64,000 nucleotides of DNA from Polaromonas sp. JS666 (GTDB lineage: Bacteria; Pseudomonadota; Gammaproteobacteria; Burkholderiales; Burkholderiaceae_C): positions 624,496 to 688,495 of the forward strand of contig NZ_FNHX01000002.1 in NCBI RefSeq assembly GCF_900103405.1, read 5' to 3'. Below, piece after piece: positions 54,500 to 64,000 of the stretch. The notes beneath the pieces are model-generated. The model was not told the origin of the DNA and ran no database searches. It saw only the letters and a program-made list of their open reading frames with translations. Position numbers and translations under genes: made by a program. Numbering within the stretch: position 1 is the stretch's first letter; each line of letters starts with the position of its first letter.

Positions 54500-55080
54500 G
54501 CAAACCTCGCCATGCAACCGCGCAGTTGCTCAAGTCCCCGGCGTATCCATGTTTTCACGGTACCCAAAGGAAGTTTTAACTGCTCGGCCAGCTCGCTGTG
54601 GCTCAGGTCGCGCAAATAGGCCAGGCTCACCACTTCACGCTGTTTTTGTTCCAGCCGGCCCAGGCACTGGTGCAGGGCCCAGGCCTGCTCGCTGGCCTGG
54701 GTGGTGTCCATGGGGTTGGGCGAGTCGCCCGCCACGGTGTCGGTGAGCACATCGTCCAGCTCCTGCATCAGGTCGGCCCGGTCGGAAGCGCGGCGGCGCA
54801 AAAAATCCAGGCCGCGGCTTCTCACAATCAGCCCCAACCAGGCCATGGGCGGCGAGAGGCTGGCCTTGTAGTCGCCGGCAATACGCCAGATGGTCAAAAA
54901 CGCCTCCTGCAACACGTCTTCAGCCCATTCGCGCTTGCCCACCACGCGCACCGCGACGCCGTACAGCTTGGACGAGCTCAAGTCGTACAGCTCGCGCAGG
55001 GCCTTCTCATCGGCCCCGGCCACACGCTCTATCAGCGCAATCAATTGAAGATCCGGGCTTTGTGCTTTCATGGACAACAT
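54496..55080 (-). CDS. ECF RNA polymerase sigma factor (SigK/RpoE-like)
   Basis: 194 residues. Region 2: KLYGVAVRVVGKREWAEDVL then QEAFLTIWRIAGDYKASLSP; region 4: LEQKQREVVSLAYLRDLSHS then ELAEQLKLPLGTVKTWIRRG. It is controlled by the anti-sigma factor that follows and overlaps it. Two ATGs (55080 and 55071) could be the start, neither with a good Shine-Dalgarno sequence. It is a different ECF type from the FecI at 40.2 kb. Confidence 0.92.
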   Translation of the reverse strand: MLSMKAQSPDLQLIALIERVAGADEKALRELYDLSSSKLYGVAVRVVGKREWAEDVLQEAFLTIWRIAGDYKASLSPPMAWLGLIVRSRGLDFLRRRASDRADLMQELDDVLTDTVAGDSPNPMDTTQASEQAWALHQCLGRLEQKQREVVSLAYLRDLSHSELAEQLKLPLGTVKTWIRRGLEQLRGCMARFA

Positions 55081-55246
55081 TCTGGGTTATTCATGGGGGT
55101 ACGCGATAGAGGGCCGGGTGGATTCAAGGCCGGCACGGCCCCAAGGCCCGCCGTGACCTAAAATCAGGGGTTTTTGGCGCCGGACCGCGATACGCGGCGC
55201 TTTCATCGCCTTTTTTCTACCTTTCGCCCTCTTTTCAGCCCTCCTC

Positions 55247-56939
<1,693 letters not shown>

Positions 56940-56957
56940 ACACCAAGACGCCGCAAC

Positions 56958-56981
56958 AAAGCCGCCTTAGGGCGGCTTTTT
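56958..56981 (+). terminator. Intrinsic terminator of argG
   Basis: GCCGCC (56961-56966) pairs with GGCGGC (56971-56976) with AAA before and TTTTT after; it lies 19 bases past the argG stop. Confidence 0.85.
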
Positions 56982-57047
56982 CATGCGCGCGAGCGGCGCA
57001 GGTTCCGCCAGGCACTCGGCTACACTGCCGCGTCAAGGGAGTAGACC

Positions 57048-58010
<963 letters not shown>

Positions 58011-58019
58011 GCAGCCACC

Positions 58020-59189
58020 ATGGAACGCTGGCTCAGCAAATCACGCGTATTGCTGGCATTGAGCGGCGTGCTGCTGCTGTCGGCGCTAAACCGGCACGAC
58101 CCGACGGTGTTCGGCATGTTCCTGTTTCTCGCCACGCTGAGCGCCCTGGGACTGCTCCTGCCCTGGCTGTCGCTGAGGTCCATGCAGGTGTTCGCGAGCG
58201 GCAGCTCGGAAGCCGTCGAGGGCCAAGCCTGCGGTGTGCAATTACTGATCGAGCGCCGGGCATGGTGGCCGGCTTTTATGGTGGATGTGGAAACGCACTG
58301 GCAATGGGGCCCGAGAACCATCGTGCTGAGCCATACGCTAGCGCTCATACGCGCGCGCCAGCGAAGCGCGCTGGGCCACCAGATCATCTTCCCATGCCGC
58401 GGCGACTACCGCCTGGCCAAGGTGGTGCTCGCCAGCGGCTTCCCGCTGGGGCTGGTGATTGCCCGTCGCACCATTGCCCTGCAGGGCGTCGCTGTGCTGG
58501 TGCTGCCCAAGGCCGAGCAGGTGTTCTTGCCCGCGGACCTGAGCGCCGCGCACGATCCCGTTGGCAACCAGGTTACGCGCCGCCTGGGGCAATCGTTCGA
58601 ACTCGGCAACCTGCGCCACTATGTGGCCGGCGAGCCCCTTGGGCGCGTCAACTGGCGGGCTTCCGCACGTTCCGGCGAGCTGGTGATCCAGCAATTTCAA
58701 CAAAGCGGCTCGCCGTTGCTGCATGTGGTGACGGATATTCCCTCCAGCAACGAACTGGCGCGCCCCGATGCCCCCACTGAACAAGCTTTGCGCGTGGTTG
58801 CCGGCCTGTGCGAGGCGGCCGAGGAAGCGGGCGCGCGCCTGCGCGTCTATCTGCCACAGCAGGCCGAACCGCTACGGGATACCCGGGCCATCCACCGCGC
58901 GCTTGCCGGCGCGATGCCCGACAGCCTGCCGCTTCGCGAAGCGCTGGGCCGGCTTCAAGGCCGCCTCTCGGAAGGTTCCCAGCTGCTGGTAGTGGTCAGC
59001 CCACGCTGGGCGGCTTCCCTGTTGCTGCGCGAGTTCTCGGCCGTCGAACTCGGACGCTGCCCAGTGACCGTGTACATCGCGACCCACCCAGCACAAGCGA
59101 TCGGCGACCTGGCACTCGCACCGGCCTTGGCCCAAGCGCTGGCGCAAGCCGGTTTCCAGGTCATTTCACAGTACCCGGGGCAACCCTGA
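58020..59189 (+). CDS. DUF58-domain membrane protein
   Basis: 389 residues with two N-terminal hydrophobic segments (VLLALSGVLLLSAL and FLFLATLSALGLLLPWL) and a DUF58 region marked by YVAGEPLGRVNWRASARSGE, the hallmark of this family, plus LHVVTDIPSSNELA. It is the regular partner of MoxR ATPases; the exact role is unknown. Its stop shares one base with the ATG of the next gene. Confidence 0.9.
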   Translation: MERWLSKSRVLLALSGVLLLSALNRHDPTVFGMFLFLATLSALGLLLPWLSLRSMQVFASGSSEAVEGQACGVQLLIERRAWWPAFMVDVETHWQWGPRTIVLSHTLALIRARQRSALGHQIIFPCRGDYRLAKVVLASGFPLGLVIARRTIALQGVAVLVLPKAEQVFLPADLSAAHDPVGNQVTRRLGQSFELGNLRHYVAGEPLGRVNWRASARSGELVIQQFQQSGSPLLHVVTDIPSSNELARPDAPTEQALRVVAGLCEAAEEAGARLRVYLPQQAEPLRDTRAIHRALAGAMPDSLPLREALGRLQGRLSEGSQLLVVVSPRWAASLLLREFSAVELGRCPVTVYIATHPAQAIGDLALAPALAQALAQAGFQVISQYPGQP

Positions 59190-60595
59190 TGCCGGCACTG
59201 CCAATCTCAACAGCCGCCGTTGCAACGGCGCGAACCGCGGAGGACGGGCTCTCCAGTCGCCTGATTGTCGCTTTCACCGGGCTTTGTTATTTATGCGTGG
59301 CCGTCGGCTTTTCCTACCTGGACAGGCGATATGGCCATTTCCAGGCTGAAAGCCTGTTTTGGGTCGCCTGGGCCGCGCTGGGTTTTGCGGGCGGCTCCTT
59401 GATACCTGGCAGGGCCGCTCCCGCGGGCAAAGGTCTCAGCAGGGTGATGACGGCCGTTGCCGTGGTGCTGGCCATTTTTCCCGCGCTTTTCATGTACTCG
59501 ATGCTGCGCTGGGTCTGCGTGCTGCTGCTGCTGGTCATGGCCGCGCGCGCACCTTCCATGCATACCCGGCGTGATCTCTATCTGTGCCTGACGACCTGTT
59601 TCACCGTGAGCTTCATGGCGGCGACCCATCACGCGGCCAACTGGACTCTGTGGCTCTACCTGGGCCCGGCCTGGATATTCGCCGGGCTGGCCTTGACCTG
59701 GGACTACGCGCCGTCCAGGGCAATCGGACACGCGAGGCGGCTGGGCATGAACCTGGGCTTTGTCGCGGCCACGGCGCTGATCGCCGCGCTGCTGTTTTTC
59801 TTCGTGCCGCGCCCGCCGGTGCTCGGTTTCGGCTTTATCCCTCCCGCGGGCGATGCTTCAGGCCTGCTGGGCCAGCCCGCCGGCAAGCCCCCGGGCGAAG
59901 CCGGAACGGGGCAGAGGCAAGACGCGGGCAAAACCGTCGGTCCAGGAGACGCCCCGGGCGGCATGGCAGGCGAAGGCCATGACACGGCAAGAAGCCAAAG
60001 CTGGCAGAGTCGCTGGCAGGAGATGCTGAGGAAAATGCGTCCGGCACTCAAGGACCCGGCCATGCCGCAATGGCAAAAAGACCTTCTCGAAAAACTGCTC
60101 GACCTGGGGGAGATACCGGGAGAGCCGCAACCCCAGCCCGGCAAGTCCGGTTCGGGCGGCAGTCCCTCCCCGATCGAAAAAACAGCGAATGCCATCGCTT
60201 CGCTGGTGGCGTTGTTGCTGGCGTTGTTGCTGGCCTGGCTGATCTATCGCTGGCGTTACTGGCTGGGCATTGAGCTGCTGCATTTCGCCGCCTGGCTGCT
60301 GGCCCCTGTCCGTCCCATGCTGTCGATGCGCCTGTCGGCGCAGGCCATCAAGCTCTGCTTGAGGGAGGCCGGCCATAAAAGCCTGTCCGGCCAGTCGGTG
60401 CGGGAATACGTCGCAGCCGCGCCGGGCCAGCCGGAACTGGTACGCCGCTGGTTGGGCTACGCGGTGGAGCTCTATTGCGAGACCCGTTTTGGCGCCGCCC
60501 CGGCCACACACGCCAGGGCCAGAAACATGCGCCGGGCAGTCAGCGCAGCTACCCAGGTCGTCAAAGGTTACGCGCCCGAGCTCAGAAAGCCTTGA
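59189..60595 (+). CDS. TgpA-like membrane protein lacking the transglutaminase domain
   Basis: 468 residues from the ATG at 59189. Several membrane helices (about 25-215: IVAFTGLCYLCVAVGFSYLD, WVAWAALGFAGGSLIPG, VMTAVAVVLAIFPALFMYSM and others) resemble the DUF3488 part of TgpA. Its C-terminus (YCETRFGAAPATHARARNMR) resembles DUF4129, after one more helix (ASLVALLLALLLAWLIYRW). Between them only a Gly/Pro-rich linker (about 220-355) stands where the Cys-His-Asp transglutaminase core of TgpA normally is. It probably scaffolds rather than catalyses. Confidence 0.8.
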   Translation: MPALPISTAAVATARTAEDGLSSRLIVAFTGLCYLCVAVGFSYLDRRYGHFQAESLFWVAWAALGFAGGSLIPGRAAPAGKGLSRVMTAVAVVLAIFPALFMYSMLRWVCVLLLLVMAARAPSMHTRRDLYLCLTTCFTVSFMAATHHAANWTLWLYLGPAWIFAGLALTWDYAPSRAIGHARRLGMNLGFVAATALIAALLFFFVPRPPVLGFGFIPPAGDASGLLGQPAGKPPGEAGTGQRQDAGKTVGPGDAPGGMAGEGHDTARSQSWQSRWQEMLRKMRPALKDPAMPQWQKDLLEKLLDLGEIPGEPQPQPGKSGSGGSPSPIEKTANAIASLVALLLALLLAWLIYRWRYWLGIELLHFAAWLLAPVRPMLSMRLSAQAIKLCLREAGHKSLSGQSVREYVAAAPGQPELVRRWLGYAVELYCETRFGAAPATHARARNMRRAVSAATQVVKGYAPELRKP

Positions 60596-60624
60596 GGCGA
60601 AAGCCCGCGATAGATGCCTGCGCG

Positions 60625-61485
60625 CTAGTCGCCGCCCCCACCGCAACCCGAGCCACAACCCGAACTGCATCCGCTGCTGCCATCAGAATCCCCGCCGCCG
60701 CTGGAGTCGCTGCTGCTCGAGGACTGGCTGCCGCCAAACCCGTCGGCATCGCCGCTGTAGCTGCCGTCCGAAAAGCTTTCGCCGCAATAGGCCTGCGCCT
60801 GCCCGTCGTCGCGGCGCACCCCTTTGCAATCGGCCAGGTAGACAAACCCGCCGGGAATCGCGAACTTGGCGTCCAGCGCGAACAGCAGCGGCAGCCGGCT
60901 GGGCTGCTTGGGGTTGATGGATTCGTCGCGGCAGGCCCAGAACCAGGCGCGGCGCAGGCCGTCGTTGGTCGAGGCTTTGCGGCCCAGCACCTCGGCCGGC
61001 ACATGGTCGATGAAGCGCCCTATCACCAGGTCACACCACTCGCGGTAGGCCGAGGTGTGCAAAATGAACTCGTGCCACATGCTGTCCACCACCTGCGAGG
61101 GCATGGCGACAAAACGTTTGTTGCTGCGCTGGCAGGCGATAAAAAACTGCCGCAGCCCGCGCTCCACGAGTTCGGCATCGCGCAGGCTCAGGTGTGGGTA
61201 GCTGTCCATCAGCTTGCGCCTGAGGAAGCGGGGCAGCGGCGTTTCACGGACCAGCCGGCTGCGCTCGCGGGCGGCCCAGATGCCGGCGGCCAGCATGAGG
61301 ACGAAGAGCACGGAAATCGTGGTCATGGTCCAGCCCGGCGGCCGCCAGCCCGCGAATATCGCACCCAGCATCAAGCCAACCCAGGCGAAGGCCAGCATGG
61401 CGGCCGTGGAACGCGAATGCCTTAGCATCAACCGGCGCCAGGGCGATACTTCGGGCCCCCTGTAAACCTTGCCTAGCCGCGCCAT
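60625..61485 (-). CDS. Glycine-rich-domain-like membrane protein with Cys/Gly/Ser tail
   Basis: 286 residues. Two membrane helices (LAFAWVGLMLGAIFAGW and MTTISVLFVLMLAAGIWAA, about 30-72) precede a soluble domain with VVDSMWHEFILHTSAYREWC, the motif of the glycine-rich-domain (GRDP/DUF1399-like) family. A Ser/Gly/Cys tail (SSGCSSGCGSGCGGGGD) ends the protein and could bind metal. Only two bases separate it from murB, so the two are co-expressed. Function unknown. Confidence 0.72.
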   Translation of the reverse strand: MARLGKVYRGPEVSPWRRLMLRHSRSTAAMLAFAWVGLMLGAIFAGWRPPGWTMTTISVLFVLMLAAGIWAARERSRLVRETPLPRFLRRKLMDSYPHLSLRDAELVERGLRQFFIACQRSNKRFVAMPSQVVDSMWHEFILHTSAYREWCDLVIGRFIDHVPAEVLGRKASTNDGLRRAWFWACRDESINPKQPSRLPLLFALDAKFAIPGGFVYLADCKGVRRDDGQAQAYCGESFSDGSYSGDADGFGGSQSSSSSDSSGGGDSDGSSGCSSGCGSGCGGGGD

Positions 61486-61487
61486 CG

Positions 61488-62552
61488 TCAGACCACCACC
61501 GGTTCAGGCTCCAGCAGGATGCCGAAGCGTTCATAGACACTGGTCTGGATGGCTTTTGCCAGCGTCATGACCTCGCCGCCCGTGACCGGGTCGGCCGTGC
61601 CGCCGCGGTTGACCAGCACCAGCGCCTGTTTTTCGTAGACGCCGGCATTGCCTATGGATTTGCCTTTCCAGCCGCAGGCGTCTATCAGCCAGCCCGCGGC
61701 CAGCTTCACCGCGCCGTCGGCCAGGTGGTAGTGAACAATCTTGGGTTCGCGCTGGATGATGTCGGCGCACTGCTCGGGCGACACCGTGGGGTTCTTGAAA
61801 AAGCTGCCGGCATTACCTATGACCTTGGGGTCGGGCAGCTTGGCCTTGCGGATCTCGCAAATCCATTCGTAAATCTGCATCGCATCGGGCGCCTGCACAC
61901 CCAGCTGCTGCATCTTTTTCTCGATGTCGGCATAGCCCAGCACAGGCTTCCAGGCTTTGGGCAGGGCCAGGCGCACCCGGGTGATGACGGCCTTGCCTTC
62001 CAGGCCAAAGCCATGGCCGCCCGGCGCGGGGGCCGCGCTGCTATGCTTGAACACCGAATCGCGGTAGCCGAAGGCGCATTGCGCGGCATTGAGGGAAAAA
62101 GCCTGGCCTGTCGTCAGGTCGATGGCGTCCAGCGATTCAAAGCGGTCCTGCAGCTCCACGCCGTAGGCGCCTATGTTCTGCACCGGCGACGCGCCCACCG
62201 TGCCCGGAATCAGGGCCAGGTTTTCCAGGCCGGGATAGCCGTTTTTTAAGGTCCAGCTGACCAGGTCGTGCCAGTTTTCACCGGCGCCAGCCTCGATGAT
62301 CCAGGATTTGGCGTCTTCGCGCAGCAGCCGTTTGCCCATGATCTCGACCTTGAGCACCAGCGGCTTGACGTCGCCGGTCAGCACGATGTTGCTGCCGCCG
62401 CCCAGCACAAACTTGGGCGCGGCCTTCAGGGCCGTATCCCGCAGCACGGCGGCGATATCGGCTTCATCGGCCACCCGGACCAGGCTCAGGGCCTTGGCCA
62501 CGATGCCAAAGCTGTTGGAATGCTGGAGCGGAACGTTTTTCTCGACTAACAT
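61488..62552 (-). CDS. murB: UDP-N-acetylenolpyruvoylglucosamine reductase
   Basis: 354 residues; FAD enzyme making UDP-N-acetylmuramate for peptidoglycan. Family signatures: [20 protein letters not shown] at the FAD loop, [20 protein letters not shown], the catalytic Ser in [13 protein letters not shown], and an ending with the conserved Glu/Arg region ([20 protein letters not shown]). Type I length. Divergent from yajQ and two bases before the membrane-protein gene. Confidence 0.95.
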   Translation of the reverse strand: MLVEKNVPLQHSNSFGIVAKALSLVRVADEADIAAVLRDTALKAAPKFVLGGGSNIVLTGDVKPLVLKVEIMGKRLLREDAKSWIIEAGAGENWHDLVSWTLKNGYPGLENLALIPGTVGASPVQNIGAYGVELQDRFESLDAIDLTTGQAFSLNAAQCAFGYRDSVFKHSSAAPAPGGHGFGLEGKAVITRVRLALPKAWKPVLGYADIEKKMQQLGVQAPDAMQIYEWICEIRKAKLPDPKVIGNAGSFFKNPTVSPEQCADIIQREPKIVHYHLADGAVKLAAGWLIDACGWKGKSIGNAGVYEKQALVLVNRGGTADPVTGGEVMTLAKAIQTSVYERFGILLEPEPVVV

Positions 62553-62615
62553 CCGGGGGATTGTCTCACCCCGACGCCCCTAACCGCCCCCCTCCCCCTC
62601 ATAAAGACTCGCACC

Positions 62616-63101
62616 ATGCCCTCTTTCGACACCGTTCTTGAAGCCGATCTGGTCAAGGTCAAAAACGCCGTGGAAAACACCGGCAAGGAAATCACCACGC
62701 GCTTCGACTTCAAGGGCACCTCCGCCTCCATCGAGCTCAAGGACAAGGACATCACGCTGATCGGCGACAGCGACTTCCAGCTCGACCAGATCAACGACAT
62801 CCTGCGCAACAAGCTCACCAAAGCCGGCGTGGACATCCGCTTCCTCGATATCGGCAAGGCCGAAAAAATCGGCGGCGACAAGGTCAAGCAAGTGTCCAAG
62901 GTGCGCAACGGCATCGAAGCCGAGCAGGCCAAAAAAATCCAGCAGCTCATCAAAGGCAGCAAGGTCAAGGTGCAGGCCTCCATCCAGGGCGACGCGGTAC
63001 GCGTGACCGGCGCCAAGCGCGACGACCTGCAGACAGCCATGGCCATGATCCGCGCAGAAATCAGCGACTTTCCGCTGAGTTTTAACAACTTCAGAGATTG
63101 A
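62616..63101 (+). CDS. yajQ: YajQ-family nucleotide-binding protein
   Basis: 161 residues, family start [20 protein letters not shown] and [20 protein letters not shown], ending [10 protein letters not shown]. YajQ proteins have two ferredoxin-like lobes and bind c-di-GMP or other nucleotides in some species, with effects on regulation. Start at 62616 is the standard one. The retropepsin-like gene follows four bases later. Confidence 0.95.
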   Translation: MPSFDTVLEADLVKVKNAVENTGKEITTRFDFKGTSASIELKDKDITLIGDSDFQLDQINDILRNKLTKAGVDIRFLDIGKAEKIGGDKVKQVSKVRNGIEAEQAKKIQQLIKGSKVKVQASIQGDAVRVTGAKRDDLQTAMAMIRAEISDFPLSFNNFRD

Positions 63102-63105
63102 ACAT

Positions 63106-63780
63106 ATGACCCCCAGGCTTGCCACCGCGTGCACGGCACCGCTGCTGCTGGTGTTTGCCCTGCTGCAAGGCGCAGCACAGGCCCAGACCGTGGGCCTGGC
63201 CGGCATGCTGGGAAACAAGGCCTTGCTGATTGTCGACGGCGGCCCGCCCAAGACGGTGGCGCCAGGGGAAACCCACCAGGGCGTCAAGGTGGTCTCCACC
63301 GCGGGCGACCAGGCGGTGGTGGAGCTGGGCGGCAAGCGCCATGCGCTGCGCATCGGCGAAGCGCCCATGAGTGTGGGCGCCGGCGGCGGCCCGGGCACGC
63401 AGGCCGGACAGGGCACCCGCATCGTGCTGACGGCGGGCAGCGGCGGCCACTTCATGACACAGGGCCAGATCAACGGCAAGATGGCCCAGTTCCTGGTCGA
63501 CACCGGTGCCAGCGCCGTGTCCATGTCGCTGGCCGATGCCGAACGCATGGGCATTGACTACAAATCGGGCCGGCCCGTACAGCTGACCACGGCCAACGGC
63601 CCCATCATCGGCTGGCAGACCTCGCTCGCCTCGGTGCGTGTGGGGGATGTGGAGGTGTTTAACGTGCCGGCCGTGGTGGCGGCGCGCGAGATGCCTTTTA
63701 TCCTGCTGGGCAACAGCTTCCTCACGCGCTTCCAGATGAACCGCACCAATGAAGAAATGGTCTTGACCCGGCGCTTCTAG
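63106..63780 (+). CDS. Periplasmic retropepsin-like aspartic protease (clan AA, TIGR02281 type)
   Basis: 224 residues with a signal peptide (cleavage near AQA-QT, residue 28). The second half is a single retropepsin lobe: QFLVDTGASAVSMSLADAER holds the catalytic D-T-G, and PFILLGNSFLTRFQMNRTNE is the conserved C-terminal hydrophobic glycine motif. Such proteins work as homodimers. Four bases behind yajQ. Substrate unknown. Confidence 0.88.
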   Translation: MTPRLATACTAPLLLVFALLQGAAQAQTVGLAGMLGNKALLIVDGGPPKTVAPGETHQGVKVVSTAGDQAVVELGGKRHALRIGEAPMSVGAGGGPGTQAGQGTRIVLTAGSGGHFMTQGQINGKMAQFLVDTGASAVSMSLADAERMGIDYKSGRPVQLTTANGPIIGWQTSLASVRVGDVEVFNVPAVVAAREMPFILLGNSFLTRFQMNRTNEEMVLTRRF

Positions 63781-63802
63781 CCGGAACAAGGATCGCGCCG
63801 GC

Positions 63803-64000
63803 TCAGGCTTTCTTGCCGCTTCCCAGTTTCGACTCCGTGCCCTTGAGCAGCTTGTTGATGTTCTCGCGGTGGCGGTACACCAGCAGCGCGCTGATGGCGA
63901 ACATCACCAGCAGCATGGCCTTGTCGACATACCAGGCCTCCCGGTCGCCGAACAGGTAATACAGGGGCGCGAAGGCCGCCGAGACCAGGGACGCCAGCGA
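63803..64000 (-). CDS. plsY: Glycerol-3-phosphate acyltransferase PlsY, C-terminal part
   Basis: The window ends inside this gene; 65 residues plus the stop are visible. The last membrane helix (AMLLVMFAISALLVYR) and the conserved tail HRENINKLLKGTESKLGSGK are typical of PlsY, which acylates glycerol-3-phosphate from acyl phosphate at the inner membrane. The gene continues beyond position 64000. Confidence 0.88.
   Translation of the reverse strand, partial: SLASLVSAAFAPLYYLFGDREAWYVDKAMLLVMFAISALLVYRHRENINKLLKGTESKLGSGKKA

Overview
The window reads as a chromosomal segment of a GC-rich betaproteobacterium of the order Burkholderiales, most likely family Comamonadaceae (Polaromonas/Rhodoferax/Variovorax-like). 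The grounds are the gene orders folC-SPOR-cvpA-purF-metZ and waaA-waaC, the codon use, and the intergenic repeats. No replication origin, rRNA or CRISPR array is visible. The genus is an inference.

Layout. 1-684 is the 3' end of a glutaryl-CoA dehydrogenase gene, followed by a YdcF-like gene. 1.6-6.8 kb is a TetR-controlled RND efflux operon with a readable sigma-70 promoter and operator. 6.9-10.5 kb holds pcm, a rhodanese, a TolC-type channel and a JmjC/cupin oxygenase. 10.5-14.5 kb (minus) carries lipopolysaccharide core genes (waaA, waaC) and a phosphomannomutase/phosphoglucomutase, bordered by a structured repeat. 14.7-18.1 kb is alkylation repair (Ada-AlkA fusion, Ogt) plus a DMT exporter and a 56-residue basic protein. 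18.2-20.8 kb holds a class-C serine hydrolase and small accessory genes.

20.85-28.1 kb (minus) is an accessory island. Two overlapping genes encode secreted RHS/YD-repeat proteins, the second ending in a putative toxin tip. Behind it lie a probable immunity gene and two more small orphan genes, with degenerate repeats on either side. A third, toxin-less YD protein sits at 41.5-42.6 kb, near an IS3-type transposase remnant.

29.3-40.8 kb (minus) is the highlight: a hydroxamate siderophore locus. In transcription order it holds fecI-type sigma, fecR, an STN-type TonB receptor, an FAD N-hydroxylase, an MFS transporter, an acyltransferase, an NIS synthetase, a FhuF-like reductase and a Rieske oxygenase. 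The enzyme set matches the Bordetella alcaligin alcABCDE set, but the control genes are FecI/FecR plus a signalling receptor. A strong Fur box precedes fecI, and a shared 35-nt promoter-like motif precedes both fecR and the receptor gene.

43.9-52.3 kb (minus) is housekeeping: a tRNA-Ala/Glu/Asp operon with its own promoter, then gltX, metZ, purF, cvpA, a SPOR protein, folC and a proline iminopeptidase. 52.4-64 kb holds an ArsC-like protein, a glycine-zipper protein, an ECF sigma/anti-sigma pair, ppnP, argG, a MoxR/DUF58/TgpA-like operon whose last member has no transglutaminase domain, murB with a glycine-rich-domain partner, yajQ, a retropepsin-like protease and the 3' end of plsY.
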